64,000 nucleotides of DNA from Pararhizobium sp. A13 (GCF_040126305.1 NZ_CP149512.1:310001-374000); one strand, 5' to 3'; counted from the stretch's first letter, positions 45,491 to 55,610 are shown. The notes: a model not told the origin generated them from the letters alone. Made by a program: numbers and translations.

Positions 45491-48067
45491 TCAGACCCCA
45501 CGCCAGATCCGACTCGGGCGGTCGACCTCAAGAGCGGCGTGCACCTTCTGGACCTCCACCGGGCATGGGTATTCGCCCCGTCGCATCAGGCTGTTGAGAC
45601 GCAAGGCTCTGTAGTTTTCCGGTACGAAGACGAGGCCCTTGGGAAACCGCCTGTCGACCTTGAGCTGCGCCGTCAGTTCGCCCCGGGCGGAACGCACGAC
45701 CACCTGATCGCCATCCGAAAGGCCAAGCTGCGCGGCATCCTGCGCGCTCATCGCGACGTAGGGGTCGTTGGCGACCGAATTCAGGATCTCCGACCTTTCG
45801 GAAAGATAGCCGTTGTGGAACAGGCAGTCGCCGGTGATCAGCATGAGCCGGCCGGCTGCTGTCGGGGCGGGCGGCGGCGCGAAGAACGCGCCAACCGGTG
45901 GCGCCGGCACCGCCTTGGTAAATGCGCCGTCGGCGCCAAGCCCGTCCTGCATCAGCCCCTGATAGGCCGGAACCAGCTGGGCGATCTCGTCGAAAATTTC
46001 GCCTTGTGTCGAGGGCTGCAGCGCCTGGTTGCGGAGCGCCGCGACGAAGTCGAAGATCGCCAGATTGCCTCGCGCCTCGAAACCGGGCTCACGGAATTTT
46101 CGAACCTTCTGGATCCGGCCCTCATTGTTGGTGAACGTGCCGGATTCCTCGCCGTAGCCCGCCGCGGGCAGGACGACCTCTGCCAGACCCGCCGTATCCG
46201 TGAGGAAGGCGTCCTGTACGATCAGGAGATCGGCGGCGCCAAGCGCCCGCGTCACGAAATCCCTGTCGGGATAGGCGATCAGGGGGTCGGTTCCGGCGAT
46301 GTAGAGCGCGCCCATCCGCCCGCTGACGCAGAGCTCCAGCATGGCGCCGAGATCCGCGCCGGGTTCAGACGGGATTTCGGCGCGCCAGTTCCGTGCAAGA
46401 GTGCGCGTCGCATCATCGGTGACTGCCTGCAGCCCCGGCAGAGCCGCCGGCAGAACCCCCATGTCCCAGGCGCCCATCTGGTTGGCACGGTCAAAGAGAA
46501 ACTGCATCGCCGGAGCCTTGCCGAGCAGGCGGAGAACCTGCAGCAGGTTGTTGAGTTGCTGCAGTGTCGCGCGCGCTTCGGGTGATCTCAGGAGGTCGAC
46601 GCTAACAAGCACGGTGACGCTTCGGCCTTCCTTGAGTGCAGTCGCCAGACGATCCGGCCCGTCACTGCCGGTATTCACCGCCGGTCCGCCGATGGTCGCT
46701 TCGATGGTCGCAAAAACGTCGCCCGGCAAGGCCTGACCAGCCGCCACCATGAGCTCGGCTACCACCGCCGCAAGGCTCGCCGCTTCTCCGCCCGGCGGCA
46801 CGCGAACCACCACCCGGGCATCGGCGTCCAGACGGGATGGCCGCGGCGAGAGCATGAGCAATCCGGTCTGCCGTCGCCGCGCGCCGTCCCGCAGCAGGTA
46901 CTCGGTGACCGGGTTTTCCTCGGTCACGTTGCCGCCGACGACGAGCACGCAGTCGCTGGCGATCACTTCGTCCAGCGGCGCGCGGCTGTAGAAGCCTGCC
47001 ACTAAGGGACCGAGCGTATCGAAGGGCGTGGACCAGCGCGTCGAACAGTCGATGCTGTTGGTCCGGAACACCGTCCGCATCAGCTTCTGGAACTGATAAA
47101 GCACCTCGTTGGGCAGGCGCGGCGAAGCCAGCCCACCGGCAGCATTTCCCTCGACGGCCGACAGCCGCCGGCGCAGATAGTCTCCCGCTTCGTCCCAGGA
47201 AACCGGCATCAGGGCGCCGTCACGACGGATCATCGGCCGCTTGATCCGGTCGCGGCTGTTGACGAAATCGAGGCCGAAGCGTCCCCGCACGCAGAGCGTT
47301 TCGCGGTTGACGCCCTCGTCCCACTTCGAGCGCACCCGCATGAACTCGCCCTTGCGCGTACCCACCGTCAGCTGGCAACCGGTGCCACAATGAGGGCAGA
47401 TCGTATCGGTCTCGACCAGATCCCAGGGCCGCGCCTTGTAGCGATAGGGGAAGCTCATCAGCGCGCCGACCGGGCAGACCTCGACGCAATTGCCGCACTG
47501 GTCGCAACTCGCGAGGCTGCCCTCGAAGCCGGTGACGGCGGTATCCATGCCTTTTTCGATCGTACCCAACGCGACCGCGCCGACGACCTCCTCGCACATC
47601 CGCACACAGCGCTGACACTGGATGCAGCGATTGACGTTCATGATGATGACCGGGCTGAGACGGATGTCCTTGGAGTGGAACACACGCTTGGGATCATGGA
47701 ACTCGCTTTTGCGGGGCCCGTAGGCCATCACCATGTCCTGAAGCTCGCATTCGCCGCCTTTGTCGCAAATCGGGCAGTCGAGGGGGTGATTGGCGAGCAG
47801 CATGTCGAGCATGGAAGAGCGCGTTTCCTCGATCAGCGGCGTGTTCGTCCGCACCACCATGCCGTCGGTGACCGCGGTGGCGCACGAAGGCTGCAACCGC
47901 CGCAGGCCCTCGATCTCCACTAGGCACATGCGGCACGAAGCCAGCGGCGGCAGGCGCTTCAGATAGCAGAAGGTCGGGATATCTATGCCCAAACGCTGGG
48001 CGGCCTGCAGCACTGTGGAGCCAGCCTCGACTTCCAGAGTTTGTTTATCGATCGTGACGCTAACCAT
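45491..48067 (-). CDS. nuoG: NADH:quinone oxidoreductase subunit G (multi Fe-S, molybdopterin-oxidoreductase-like)
   Basis: An 858-residue subunit with a full cluster set: [2Fe-2S] at C34, C45, C48, C62; [4Fe-4S] with H94, C98, C101, C107; two ferredoxin-type motifs C148-C151-C154-C158 and C188-C191-C194-C198 region; and the extra N7 cluster motif C224-C227-C231 with C259. N7 is absent from many alphaproteobacterial NuoG, and the protein is longer than the chromosomal alphaproteobacterial type, closer to the E. coli size. ATG at 48067 gives the usual M-V-S-V-T-I-D start; a GTG at 48115 overlapping nuoF is possible. Confidence 0.95.
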   Translation of the reverse strand: MVSVTIDKQTLEVEAGSTVLQAAQRLGIDIPTFCYLKRLPPLASCRMCLVEIEGLRRLQPSCATAVTDGMVVRTNTPLIEETRSSMLDMLLANHPLDCPICDKGGECELQDMVMAYGPRKSEFHDPKRVFHSKDIRLSPVIIMNVNRCIQCQRCVRMCEEVVGAVALGTIEKGMDTAVTGFEGSLASCDQCGNCVEVCPVGALMSFPYRYKARPWDLVETDTICPHCGTGCQLTVGTRKGEFMRVRSKWDEGVNRETLCVRGRFGLDFVNSRDRIKRPMIRRDGALMPVSWDEAGDYLRRRLSAVEGNAAGGLASPRLPNEVLYQFQKLMRTVFRTNSIDCSTRWSTPFDTLGPLVAGFYSRAPLDEVIASDCVLVVGGNVTEENPVTEYLLRDGARRRQTGLLMLSPRPSRLDADARVVVRVPPGGEAASLAAVVAELMVAAGQALPGDVFATIEATIGGPAVNTGSDGPDRLATALKEGRSVTVLVSVDLLRSPEARATLQQLNNLLQVLRLLGKAPAMQFLFDRANQMGAWDMGVLPAALPGLQAVTDDATRTLARNWRAEIPSEPGADLGAMLELCVSGRMGALYIAGTDPLIAYPDRDFVTRALGAADLLIVQDAFLTDTAGLAEVVLPAAGYGEESGTFTNNEGRIQKVRKFREPGFEARGNLAIFDFVAALRNQALQPSTQGEIFDEIAQLVPAYQGLMQDGLGADGAFTKAVPAPPVGAFFAPPPAPTAAGRLMLITGDCLFHNGYLSERSEILNSVANDPYVAMSAQDAAQLGLSDGDQVVVRSARGELTAQLKVDRRFPKGLVFVPENYRALRLNSLMRRGEYPCPVEVQKVHAALEVDRPSRIWRGV

Positions 48068-48099
48068 GGTTTCCTCGAAGTCTATCCCAGCGCACTCCT

Positions 48100-49365
48100 T
48101 CAGTGAAACGGGCACCTTCGCTCCTCGATATGGGTGACGAATTCAGGTTCGAAATGCTCCAGCGCGGCCCGCAAGCCCATGGCCGCCCCGTCGCCCAGAG
48201 CGCAGAACGTGTTGCCGAAAATGCCCTTGCACAGCGTCTTTAGCTGTTCCAAATCGCCCGGCGCGCCCTGGCCCGCTTCGATCCGGCGCAGCACTTTCAC
48301 GGCCCAGTTCAGCCCCTCGCGGCAAGGGGTGCACTTGCCGCAGGACTCATGGTGGAAGAACTCGATGATCCGCGTCGCGACCTTGACCATGCAGGTCGAG
48401 TCGTCGATCACGATCACCCCGGCCGAGCCGAGCATGGAGCCGATGGCGGAGAGCGAGTCGAAGTCCATTCCCACGTCCAGACCGCGCTCCGGGATCACCG
48501 GCGCCGAGACCCCGCCGGGGATCACCGCCTTGATCTTGCGCCCTGGCAGCGGCCCGCCGGCATACTCCTCGACCAGTTCACGCAACGGTATGCCCATCGG
48601 CAACTCGTAGAGGCCGGGTTTGCGCACTTGCCCGCTGAGGCAGTAGAGCTTCGGACCGGGGCTCTTCACCGGGCCGATGCCGCGGAACCACTCAAGCCCC
48701 CGCAAGACGATATGCGGCACGCAGACGAGCGTCTCGACGTTGTTGATCACGGTCGGGCTGGCGTAGAGCCCCTCGACCGCCGGAAACGGCGGTTTCAGAC
48801 GCGGCTGTGCCCGCTTGCCTTCGAGCGAGTCGAGCATCGCCGTCTCCTCGCCGCAGATATAGGCGCCGGCGCCGCAGTGGATGTGGACGGCGAAACTGAA
48901 ATCCGAGCCCAGAATCCGCGTTCCGAGGTAACCCTTCGCACGAGCCTCGGCAATCGCCTGCTCCAGCCGCCGGATCGCCGTCACATATTCCCCGCGGATG
49001 TAGACATAGGCGATTTCAGCCCCGATCGCGTAGCCACTGATCGCCATGCCCTCGATCAGTTGGTGCGGGTCACGCTCCATGAGGATCCGGTCCTTGAAGG
49101 TGCCGGGCTCACCCTCGTCGGCGTTGCAGCAGAGATATTTCGGCTTGCCGGCCCTTTTCGGCACGAAGCTCCATTTCATGCCCGTAGGGAATCCGGCACC
49201 GCCGCGACCGCGCAGGTTGGATTGTTTGACGAGGTCGATAATCTCGTCGGGTGTGTGTTCCCGCAGCGCTTTAGCCAGCGCCCGGTAACCACCGCCGGCC
49301 TCATAGGTTGCGAGCAGATGGCCATCCGGCACGTCCACGTTCCTGAGAAGGACCGGTTCGAACAT
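48100..49365 (-). CDS. nuoF: NADH:quinone oxidoreductase subunit F (NADH/FMN)
   Basis: A 421-residue NADH dehydrogenase subunit. The nucleotide-binding G-R-G-G-A-G-F-P-T-G-M-K-W (53-65) and N-A-D-E-G-E-P-G-T-F-K-D are intact, and the N3 cluster ligands are C342, C345, C348 (S-C-G-K-C-T-P-C-R-E-G) and C388. It binds NADH and FMN and passes electrons to NuoG. Four bases separate it from nuoE; its stop is 32 bases upstream of the nuoG ATG. Confidence 0.97.
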   Translation of the reverse strand: MFEPVLLRNVDVPDGHLLATYEAGGGYRALAKALREHTPDEIIDLVKQSNLRGRGGAGFPTGMKWSFVPKRAGKPKYLCCNADEGEPGTFKDRILMERDPHQLIEGMAISGYAIGAEIAYVYIRGEYVTAIRRLEQAIAEARAKGYLGTRILGSDFSFAVHIHCGAGAYICGEETAMLDSLEGKRAQPRLKPPFPAVEGLYASPTVINNVETLVCVPHIVLRGLEWFRGIGPVKSPGPKLYCLSGQVRKPGLYELPMGIPLRELVEEYAGGPLPGRKIKAVIPGGVSAPVIPERGLDVGMDFDSLSAIGSMLGSAGVIVIDDSTCMVKVATRIIEFFHHESCGKCTPCREGLNWAVKVLRRIEAGQGAPGDLEQLKTLCKGIFGNTFCALGDGAAMGLRAALEHFEPEFVTHIEERRCPFH

Positions 49366-49369
49366 GGCT

Positions 49370-49885
49370 CTACTCTCCCTGCGGTGCTGCGGCGAGGAGG
49401 GCGGCGCCAGTCGCTTGCCCCGCCACCGTCGCGCGCAGCTTGTCCAGCAGCGCGTCGATCCGCGCGATGTCGAGGTCGCCGTGATAATCGTCGCCGACCT
49501 GCATCACCGGGGCCATCTCGCAAGCGCCGAGGCACTCGACGGTAGAAAGCGTGAACAGCCGGTCAGGGGTGGTTTCGCCCTTCTTGATCCCCAGGGCCAT
49601 TTCCAAATGCTTCAGCAGAGCCTCGGATCCACACAGCATACAGGAGACGTTGTCGCAGAGCTGAAGGTGAAACATCCCCACCGGGTCGGTATGGAAGAGG
49701 GTGTAGAAGGTCGCAAGTTCATAGACCCAGATCCGCTCGACACCGAGGATGTCGGCGACCTCTTCCAGCACCGGACCAGGCAGATGGCCATGCTCCCTCT
49801 GCGCGATCAGAAGCGCGGGCATGATCGCCGAGCGCTGGTCGGGATACCGCGCCGCTGCCTCTTCGATCTTTTCGCGCATGGTCAT
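49370..49885 (-). CDS. nuoE: NADH:quinone oxidoreductase subunit E ([2Fe-2S])
   Basis: A 171-residue thioredoxin-like subunit. Cluster N1a ligands are C77 and C82 (L-C-D-N-V-S-C) and C118 and C122 (C-L-G-A-C-E). The C-terminal 20 residues are alanine-rich and variable. A second ATG two codons downstream is possible. Between nuoD (15 bp) and nuoF (4 bp) in the operon. Confidence 0.96.
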   Translation of the reverse strand: MTMREKIEEAAARYPDQRSAIMPALLIAQREHGHLPGPVLEEVADILGVERIWVYELATFYTLFHTDPVGMFHLQLCDNVSCMLCGSEALLKHLEMALGIKKGETTPDRLFTLSTVECLGACEMAPVMQVGDDYHGDLDIARIDALLDKLRATVAGQATGAALLAAAPQGE

Positions 49886-49900
49886 CGCATCAAATCCTTG

Positions 49901-51115
49901 CTACTTGTCCACCTCCGCCATTACCGGATCGAGGCTGCCGAGCACGGCGATCATGTCCGCCAGGTAGCGGGCGTTGGTGACGCCGAAGAGTGCCTGAAGG
50001 TTGACGAACGAGGGTGCCCGCACCTTCATGCGGAACGGTTTTGGCGACCCGTCGCTGATGATGTAGAAGCCGAGCTCTCCCTTTGGCGCCTCGATCGCCG
50101 AATAGACCTCGCCCTTCGGCACCTTGAAGCCATAGGCCGACAGGTCGAAATGCTGGATCAGCGCCTCCATCGAGCAGTGCACTCGATCCTTGTCCAGCGG
50201 GAAGGCGATCGTCGGCATGTCGATCTGGAACGGCCCCTCGGGCATCTGGTCGAGGCATTGCTCGATGATCCGGACGCTCTCGCGCATCTCCTCGACCCGG
50301 CACTGCCAGCGCGCATAGCAGTCGCCCTCCTTGCGGGTAATGACGTTGAAGTCGAGCCGATCGTAGATCTCGTAGGGCTCGTCGCGGCGGATGTCCCAAT
50401 CGACGCCCGAGGCGCGCAGGTTCGGGCCGCTCAGGCCGAGATCGATGGCGTCCTCGGCGGAGATCACGCCGATCCCCTGCGTGCGCTTCAGGAACACCCG
50501 ATTGTTATCGATCAGCCGCTCATAGTCGCGGATCCGGTTCGGGAAGATGTCGCAGAACTCCCTGATCTTGGGAAAAAAACCGTCGGGCAGGTCCTCGCGC
50601 ACGCCACCGACTCGGCAGAAGGAGGTGTGCATCCGCGCGCCGCTGATCATCTCCAACAAGTCCATGATCATTTCGCGCTCGCGCATGACGTAAAGCAACG
50701 CGGTCATGGCGCCCAGGTCCAGCGGCAGCGCGCCAGTGATCAGGAGATGTCCGGAGATCCGCGCCAGCTCGGCCATCAGCACGCGGATATATTGCGCGCG
50801 GATCGGCGCTTTGATGCCCAGGAGCTTCTCTACCGCCAGCGCGAAGGCCAGGTTGTTCGACGGTGGGCAGAGGTAGTCGAGCCGGTCTGTCAGCGGAAAA
50901 ATCTGGGTGTAGGTGAAGCTCTCAGCCAGTTTTTCTGTGCCGCGGTGGAGGTAGCCGATATGCGGGTCCACCCGTGCGACATACTCGCCGTCCAACTCGA
51001 GGACAAGCCGCAGCACCCCATGCGTGCTGGGATGCTGCGGGCCGAGATTGAGAAGCACCTCCTTGGTGTCGAGCGCTTCGCCTTGCGGCCTTCTCAGTTC
51101 CGTGACTTCGGTCAT
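49901..51115 (-). CDS. nuoD: NADH:quinone oxidoreductase subunit D
   Basis: A 404-residue 49-kDa-type subunit lining the quinone cavity: L-G-P-Q-H-P-S-T-H-G-V-L-R (quinone-site His), H-I-G-Y-L-H-R-G-T-E-K-L-A, and the C-terminal G-E-L-G-F-Y-I and D-P-V-M-A-E-V-D-K. NuoC and NuoD are separate genes here, not fused. ATG at 51115 was chosen on family alignment; upstream codons overlap nuoC's tail region. Confidence 0.97.
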   Translation of the reverse strand: MTEVTELRRPQGEALDTKEVLLNLGPQHPSTHGVLRLVLELDGEYVARVDPHIGYLHRGTEKLAESFTYTQIFPLTDRLDYLCPPSNNLAFALAVEKLLGIKAPIRAQYIRVLMAELARISGHLLITGALPLDLGAMTALLYVMREREMIMDLLEMISGARMHTSFCRVGGVREDLPDGFFPKIREFCDIFPNRIRDYERLIDNNRVFLKRTQGIGVISAEDAIDLGLSGPNLRASGVDWDIRRDEPYEIYDRLDFNVITRKEGDCYARWQCRVEEMRESVRIIEQCLDQMPEGPFQIDMPTIAFPLDKDRVHCSMEALIQHFDLSAYGFKVPKGEVYSAIEAPKGELGFYIISDGSPKPFRMKVRAPSFVNLQALFGVTNARYLADMIAVLGSLDPVMAEVDK

Positions 51116-51144
51116 TTCAAGTTCCCGGCGTGGAGCGGCCTCCC

Positions 51145-51681
51145 CTATGGAATGTTCTTGGTGGCAAGGTCTGGCTGCGTCGGCGGCGGGCCTTCGACAC
51201 CAAACGGGTTCAGCTTGTCCTTGTAGCCGCGGAGCGGAAAGTCCTTGCGCTGCGGGAAGCCCTCGAACCCTTCCCACATGTAGATCCGGCGCAAGTCGGG
51301 GTGGCCCTCGAACCTTATCCCGTACATGTCCCAGGCTTCGCGCTCATGCCAATTGGCGGTCCGCCAGACCCCCGTCACCGACGGGACCCGCGGCGGATCG
51401 CTAAGGCGGCACTTGATGCGAACGCGCCATTTGTTCGGCAGCGAATAGAGGTGGTACACGGCCTCGTAGCGCGGCACCTCGGGGTAATGATCGACCCCGC
51501 AGATGTCTGACAGGAAATTGAACCGCAGCGCCGGGTGTTCCTTCAGAAACCGGCAAAGCTCGACGATCATTTCGGGGGGAGCGGCGAAGGCATGAACACC
51601 ATGCGCAAAGCCAAGATCGTCGATCGCCTCGCCGAAACGCTCCGTAATCGGAGCGCGGTTGAGGGGTGTCTCGACACTCAT
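51145..51681 (-). CDS. nuoC: NADH:quinone oxidoreductase subunit C
   Basis: A 178-residue 30-kDa-type subunit with the motif [20 protein letters not shown] and the C-terminal F-P-L-R-G-Y. ATG at 51681 overlaps the nuoB stop (ATGA). The 30-residue linker to nuoD (29 bp) has no other feature. It forms part of the peripheral arm. Confidence 0.95.
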   Translation of the reverse strand: MSVETPLNRAPITERFGEAIDDLGFAHGVHAFAAPPEMIVELCRFLKEHPALRFNFLSDICGVDHYPEVPRYEAVYHLYSLPNKWRVRIKCRLSDPPRVPSVTGVWRTANWHEREAWDMYGIRFEGHPDLRRIYMWEGFEGFPQRKDFPLRGYKDKLNPFGVEGPPPTQPDLATKNIP

Positions 51682-52181
51682 GGCACCGCGACCCGGTCCA
51701 GAGGTGTCCCGGCTAGCGCTCGGGATTTTTTGATCTTCTCCTGAAGCAGTAGGAAGCCATGCATCAGCGCCTCGGGTCGCGGCGGGCAACCGGGCACATA
51801 TACGTCCACCGGCACGAAGGTCTCCGCTCCCTGCACCACGGCGTAGGTGTTGTAGACCCCGCCCGAGATAGCGCAGGTGCCCATCGCGATAACCCAGCGC
51901 GGCTCCGGCATCTGGTCATAGAGCCGGCGCACGACGGGAGCGAATTTCCGCGTCACGGTGCCGGCGATAATCATCACGTCGGACTGGCGGGGCGAAGGCC
52001 GGAACACCACGCCGAACCGGTCGAGATCGTAGCGCGCACAACCCGCGGAGATCATCTCGATGGCGCAGCAGGCAATACCGAACGTCTCGGGCCACAGCGC
52101 CGATTTTCGGCTCCAGTTGATAACGCTCTCGGCCGTGGTGAACAGCACACTGTCGCGGATTGCATTGTTTACGCCTCCCAT
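51678..52181 (-). CDS. nuoB: NADH:quinone oxidoreductase subunit B (cluster N2)
   Basis: A 167-residue PSST-type subunit that holds the terminal cluster N2. Ligands are the tandem C38-C39, C103 and C132 in [18 protein letters not shown] and [12 protein letters not shown] at 52181 lies inside the nuoA coding end (13-base overlap); the open frame extends much further upstream only as overlap with nuoA. Confidence 0.97.
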   Translation of the reverse strand: MGGVNNAIRDSVLFTTAESVINWSRKSALWPETFGIACCAIEMISAGCARYDLDRFGVVFRPSPRQSDVMIIAGTVTRKFAPVVRRLYDQMPEPRWVIAMGTCAISGGVYNTYAVVQGAETFVPVDVYVPGCPPRPEALMHGFLLLQEKIKKSRALAGTPLDRVAVP

Positions 52182-52534
52182 TCCAGCGCTCCCTTCAGCC
52201 AGGCGTAGGCAAAGCCTACAAGAAGCAGCAATATGAAGACGAACATCTCGACATAACCGACCAAGCCGATGTCTTTCAGGACGACGGCCCACGGAAAGAG
52301 GAACATCGTCTCGACATCGAAGACCACCAACAGGATCGCGAGAATAAAGAACTGCACCCTGAAGCGCCCCCCGGCGGCCTCGCCAGCCGGGTCCATTCCG
52401 CATTCATAGGGCATGTTCTTTTCGGGATAGGGATTGGACGGACGCAGTAGCGAGGAGACAAATAGCGTCGCCCCGGCCACCAGAACAATTCCGGCAACCA
52501 TGACAAGAACCGGGAGGAATTCCGTTGCAGCCAT
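52169..52534 (-). CDS. nuoA: NADH:quinone oxidoreductase subunit A
   Basis: A 121-residue membrane subunit with three helices and the conserved loop M-P-Y-E-C-G-M-D-P (cysteine-containing TM1-2 loop) and [11 protein letters not shown]. First gene of the minus-strand nuoABCDEFG unit. The 156 bp upstream to the nuoN stop must contain its promoter or belong to a longer transcript from nuoJ; no terminator hairpin is evident there. Confidence 0.96.
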   Translation of the reverse strand: MAATEFLPVLVMVAGIVLVAGATLFVSSLLRPSNPYPEKNMPYECGMDPAGEAAGGRFRVQFFILAILLVVFDVETMFLFPWAVVLKDIGLVGYVEMFVFILLLLVGFAYAWLKGALEWEA

Positions 52535-52690
52535 ATCGCGTTGCCCCGGTCACCCACCGAGGGCTTTCCTCAGGCCGCGCAACCGACCCCATTCAGGACC
52601 GGTAATGCGTCGCCTCGGAAAGGGACTTGGGCTATCCTTTCTTGAACTACCAGTCTATTCCGTCGGGCGGATCATTGCAAATCCAATCGA

Positions 52691-54130
52691 TTAGCCGCCA
52701 AAAGCCGAATGTTGGGCAAGCCTCAGAAACCACGCCGGAAATAAGCCGATGCCGATGGTGCCTAAGGCGGTGAAGGCGAGCGTGGCTCGGACCAAGGGCG
52801 TCAGCGCCGGGTCAAACGCCCTCGCCGGCTCGCGCATGTAGATCACCATGACGATGCGGATGTAAAAGTATGCGGCAACAACGCTCAGCAGCACCGCGAT
52901 CACCGCCAGCATGACGAAACCTCGCTCAACGAGGGCGACCAGCACGTAGAACTTGGCGAAGAACCCGGCCGTCGGCGGAATGCCGGCCAGCGAGAACAGA
53001 TAAAGCAGCATCAGAAGCGCCAGCCCGGGATGCGACTTGGCGAAACCCGCGTAATCTTCGATAACCTCCCCTGAGAAATCGCCGTTCCGCATCATGATGA
53101 CGGTGCCGAAAATGCCGAGATTCATGAAACAGTAGATCAGCATGTAGAGCATCACGCTGGCGATCCCGTCGGCACCGCCGGCCACCACGCCGAAAGTGGC
53201 GAACCCGGCATGGGCGATGCTGGAATAGGCCAAGAGGCGCTTGAAATTATCCTGCACCAGCGCCACGAAACTGCCGAGCGCCATCGTCACCACCGCAATC
53301 ACCGCGACGATGATCCAAACGTCCGAGGCTGCGACCAGCGGGTTGAGGAACACCCGCAGGATCACTGCGAACCCTGCCGCCTTGGGCCCCACCGACATGA
53401 AGGCGGTGATTGTCGTCGGCGCGCCTTCATAAACGTCCGGTACCCACATATGGAACGGCACCGCGCCGACCTTGAAGACCAGCCCCGCGACGATGAAGAC
53501 CACCGCCAACAGCAATCCTGGATCGCGCGGATCGCCGGTCACGGCCTGAGCCATCCCGTCCAGTTGCGTCGTGCCGGTGAGCCCGTAGACCAGCGAAACG
53601 CCGTAAAGGAATATCCCGGTCGAGACTGAACCGAGGATGACATATTTCAGCGCCGCTTCGTTCGATCGGCGCTCTCGCCGCAGGAAACCGGTCAGCACAT
53701 AGGTGCAGAGCACCATCAATTCGAGGCCCACGTAGATCGACAGGAGATCGGTCGCCGAGGCCATGATCATCATTCCCGAAAGCGCGAAGAGCAGCAGCAC
53801 ATAGTATTCGCTGCTCCCGATCCCTTCGATGTCGGCATATTTTCGCGAAAGGAGGAATGTCAGAACGGTGGCCAAGTAGAACACGAACTTGAAGAAGACC
53901 GCGAAGCGGTCGGCGATGAACATGCCCGTGTAGGCCGTCCGCACCTCGCTCGCCAGCAAGAGTGTCCCCAAGGCGGCAATCAGCACCACCGCGACGGAAG
54001 CCCAGACAAGGAAATGTTCTTGCCCCTTCCGCACAAACTGTCCCAGGATCAGCAGAATGCAGGCCCCGGTGACCACCACGATCTCGGGCAGGCTCGCCAG
54101 GACCGACTGGAAAAGCGCGGCGGCGGTCAT
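52691..54130 (-). CDS. nuoN: NADH:quinone oxidoreductase subunit N
   Basis: A 479-residue antiporter-like subunit with 14 helices. Seen are the E in Y-V-G-L-E-L-M-V-L-C-T-Y-V-L, the lysines in L-K-Y-V-I-L-G and F-K-V-G-A-V-P-F-H-M-W-V-P-D-V-Y-E-G-A-P, and K-R-L-L-A-Y-S-S-I-A-H-A-G. It forms the proton channel next to NuoAJK. ATG overlaps the nuoM stop (ATGA). Confidence 0.95.
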   Translation of the reverse strand: MTAAALFQSVLASLPEIVVVTGACILLILGQFVRKGQEHFLVWASVAVVLIAALGTLLLASEVRTAYTGMFIADRFAVFFKFVFYLATVLTFLLSRKYADIEGIGSSEYYVLLLFALSGMMIMASATDLLSIYVGLELMVLCTYVLTGFLRRERRSNEAALKYVILGSVSTGIFLYGVSLVYGLTGTTQLDGMAQAVTGDPRDPGLLLAVVFIVAGLVFKVGAVPFHMWVPDVYEGAPTTITAFMSVGPKAAGFAVILRVFLNPLVAASDVWIIVAVIAVVTMALGSFVALVQDNFKRLLAYSSIAHAGFATFGVVAGGADGIASVMLYMLIYCFMNLGIFGTVIMMRNGDFSGEVIEDYAGFAKSHPGLALLMLLYLFSLAGIPPTAGFFAKFYVLVALVERGFVMLAVIAVLLSVVAAYFYIRIVMVIYMREPARAFDPALTPLVRATLAFTALGTIGIGLFPAWFLRLAQHSAFGG

Positions 54131-55602
54131 TGGCCGCTCCCTTTATCATGCACCTGCGCCAGCAGATGCTTCACCGAGGCGTCGATGATGTTGAGAAGGG
54201 GTTTCGGATAGAGCCCGACCCAAAGCACGAAGACGGCCAGCGGCAGGATCGCGGCCATTTCGCGGGCGTTCACATCGCGTATCTTGAACCGGGCGCCGAC
54301 GCTGGCCGGACCAAGCGCGACCTTCCTATACATGCCAAGCAAATAGGCCGCTCCCAGCAATGCGCCCAAAACGGCGGCCGCGCCGACGGCCAGGTTGGCC
54401 GCAAATCCGCCCGACAGCACGAGCAACTCGCCCACGAACGAATTCGTTCCCGGCAGCGCCATCGCCGACAGGGTGAACAGCGCAAGAGACGCCGTATAGA
54501 CCGGCGCCGCCTTCATCAACCCGCCATATTCCGCTATGCTGCGCGTATGTGTCCGCTCGTAGATCAGGCCGACGAGCAGGAACAACGCGCCCGTTGTTAC
54601 GCCATGATTGAACATTTGCAGGATTCCGCCCTCGAGCCCGCGGAGGTTCAGCGCAAAAATCCCCAGCGTCACGAAGCCCATGTGGCTGATGCTCGAATAG
54701 GCCACCAGCTTCTTCAGGTCGTCCTGCGCCAGCGCCAGCAACCCGCCATAGACGATCGCAAGCGCCGAGAGCACCAGCATCAGCGTCGAGTAATGCACCG
54801 ACGCCTCCGGCAGCATCGGCAGCGAGAACCGCAAGAATCCATAGGCGCCCATCTTCAGGAGCACTCCGGCAAGGATGATGCTGCCCGCCGTCGGCGCCTG
54901 CACATGGGCGTCCGGCAGCCAGGTATGGACCGGGACCATCGGCACCTTGACCGCGAAGGCAATCAGGAAGGCGAAAAACAGCCAGGACTGGATCTGGAAC
55001 GGCAAATCCTGCGCTGTCAGGGCGAGGATGTCGAAGGTCTCACCGCCGTGGAAATAGAGCACGATGACACCGATTAGGAACAGGAGGCTGCCCGCCAGCG
55101 TGTATAGGAAGAACTTGAACGCCGCATAGACTCGGCCTTCGCCGCCCCAGACGCCGATGATCAGGTACATCGGGATCAGCATCGCCTCCCAGAAGACGTA
55201 GAACAGGAACAGATCCAGCGCGCAGAACACCCCCAGCATCAGCGCCTGCATGACCAGCAGACTGACCATGAACTCCTTCACCTTGCGGTCGATCGCGACC
55301 CACGAGGCAAGCACGCAGATCCAGCCCAACAGCGCGGTCAGGAACACGAAGAGCGCGCTTATCCCGTCGATGCCAAGCGCATAAGTGATCCCGAGCGCGG
55401 GCACCCACGGGTGCGTCTCGGTGAACTGCATCCCGTGGGTCGTGGTGTCAAAGCTGGCCAGCATAGCGATGCACAGAGCAAGGTCGATGACGGTGACACC
55501 CAGCGCTGTCCACCGCACGGCATCGTCGCTGCGCAGAAACATCAGAACCGCTGCCCCGGCGGCAGGCGTGAATACGATGAGACTAAGTAGAGGCAACTCC
55601 AT
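54127..55602 (-). CDS. nuoM: NADH:quinone oxidoreductase subunit M
   Basis: A 491-residue antiporter-like subunit. F-W-E-A-M-L-I-P-M-Y provides the TM5 glutamate; F-A-V-K-V-P-M-V-P-V-H-T-W-L-P-D-A-H-V-Q-A-P-T-A-G-S the TM7 lysine region; K-L-V-A-Y-S-S-I-S-H-M-G-F follows. ATG at 55602, eight bases after the stop of the NuoL-like gene; the open frame runs far upstream only in overlap. Confidence 0.95.
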   Translation of the reverse strand: MELPLLSLIVFTPAAGAAVLMFLRSDDAVRWTALGVTVIDLALCIAMLASFDTTTHGMQFTETHPWVPALGITYALGIDGISALFVFLTALLGWICVLASWVAIDRKVKEFMVSLLVMQALMLGVFCALDLFLFYVFWEAMLIPMYLIIGVWGGEGRVYAAFKFFLYTLAGSLLFLIGVIVLYFHGGETFDILALTAQDLPFQIQSWLFFAFLIAFAVKVPMVPVHTWLPDAHVQAPTAGSIILAGVLLKMGAYGFLRFSLPMLPEASVHYSTLMLVLSALAIVYGGLLALAQDDLKKLVAYSSISHMGFVTLGIFALNLRGLEGGILQMFNHGVTTGALFLLVGLIYERTHTRSIAEYGGLMKAAPVYTASLALFTLSAMALPGTNSFVGELLVLSGGFAANLAVGAAAVLGALLGAAYLLGMYRKVALGPASVGARFKIRDVNAREMAAILPLAVFVLWVGLYPKPLLNIIDASVKHLLAQVHDKGSGQ

Positions 55603-55610
55603 AACACCCC

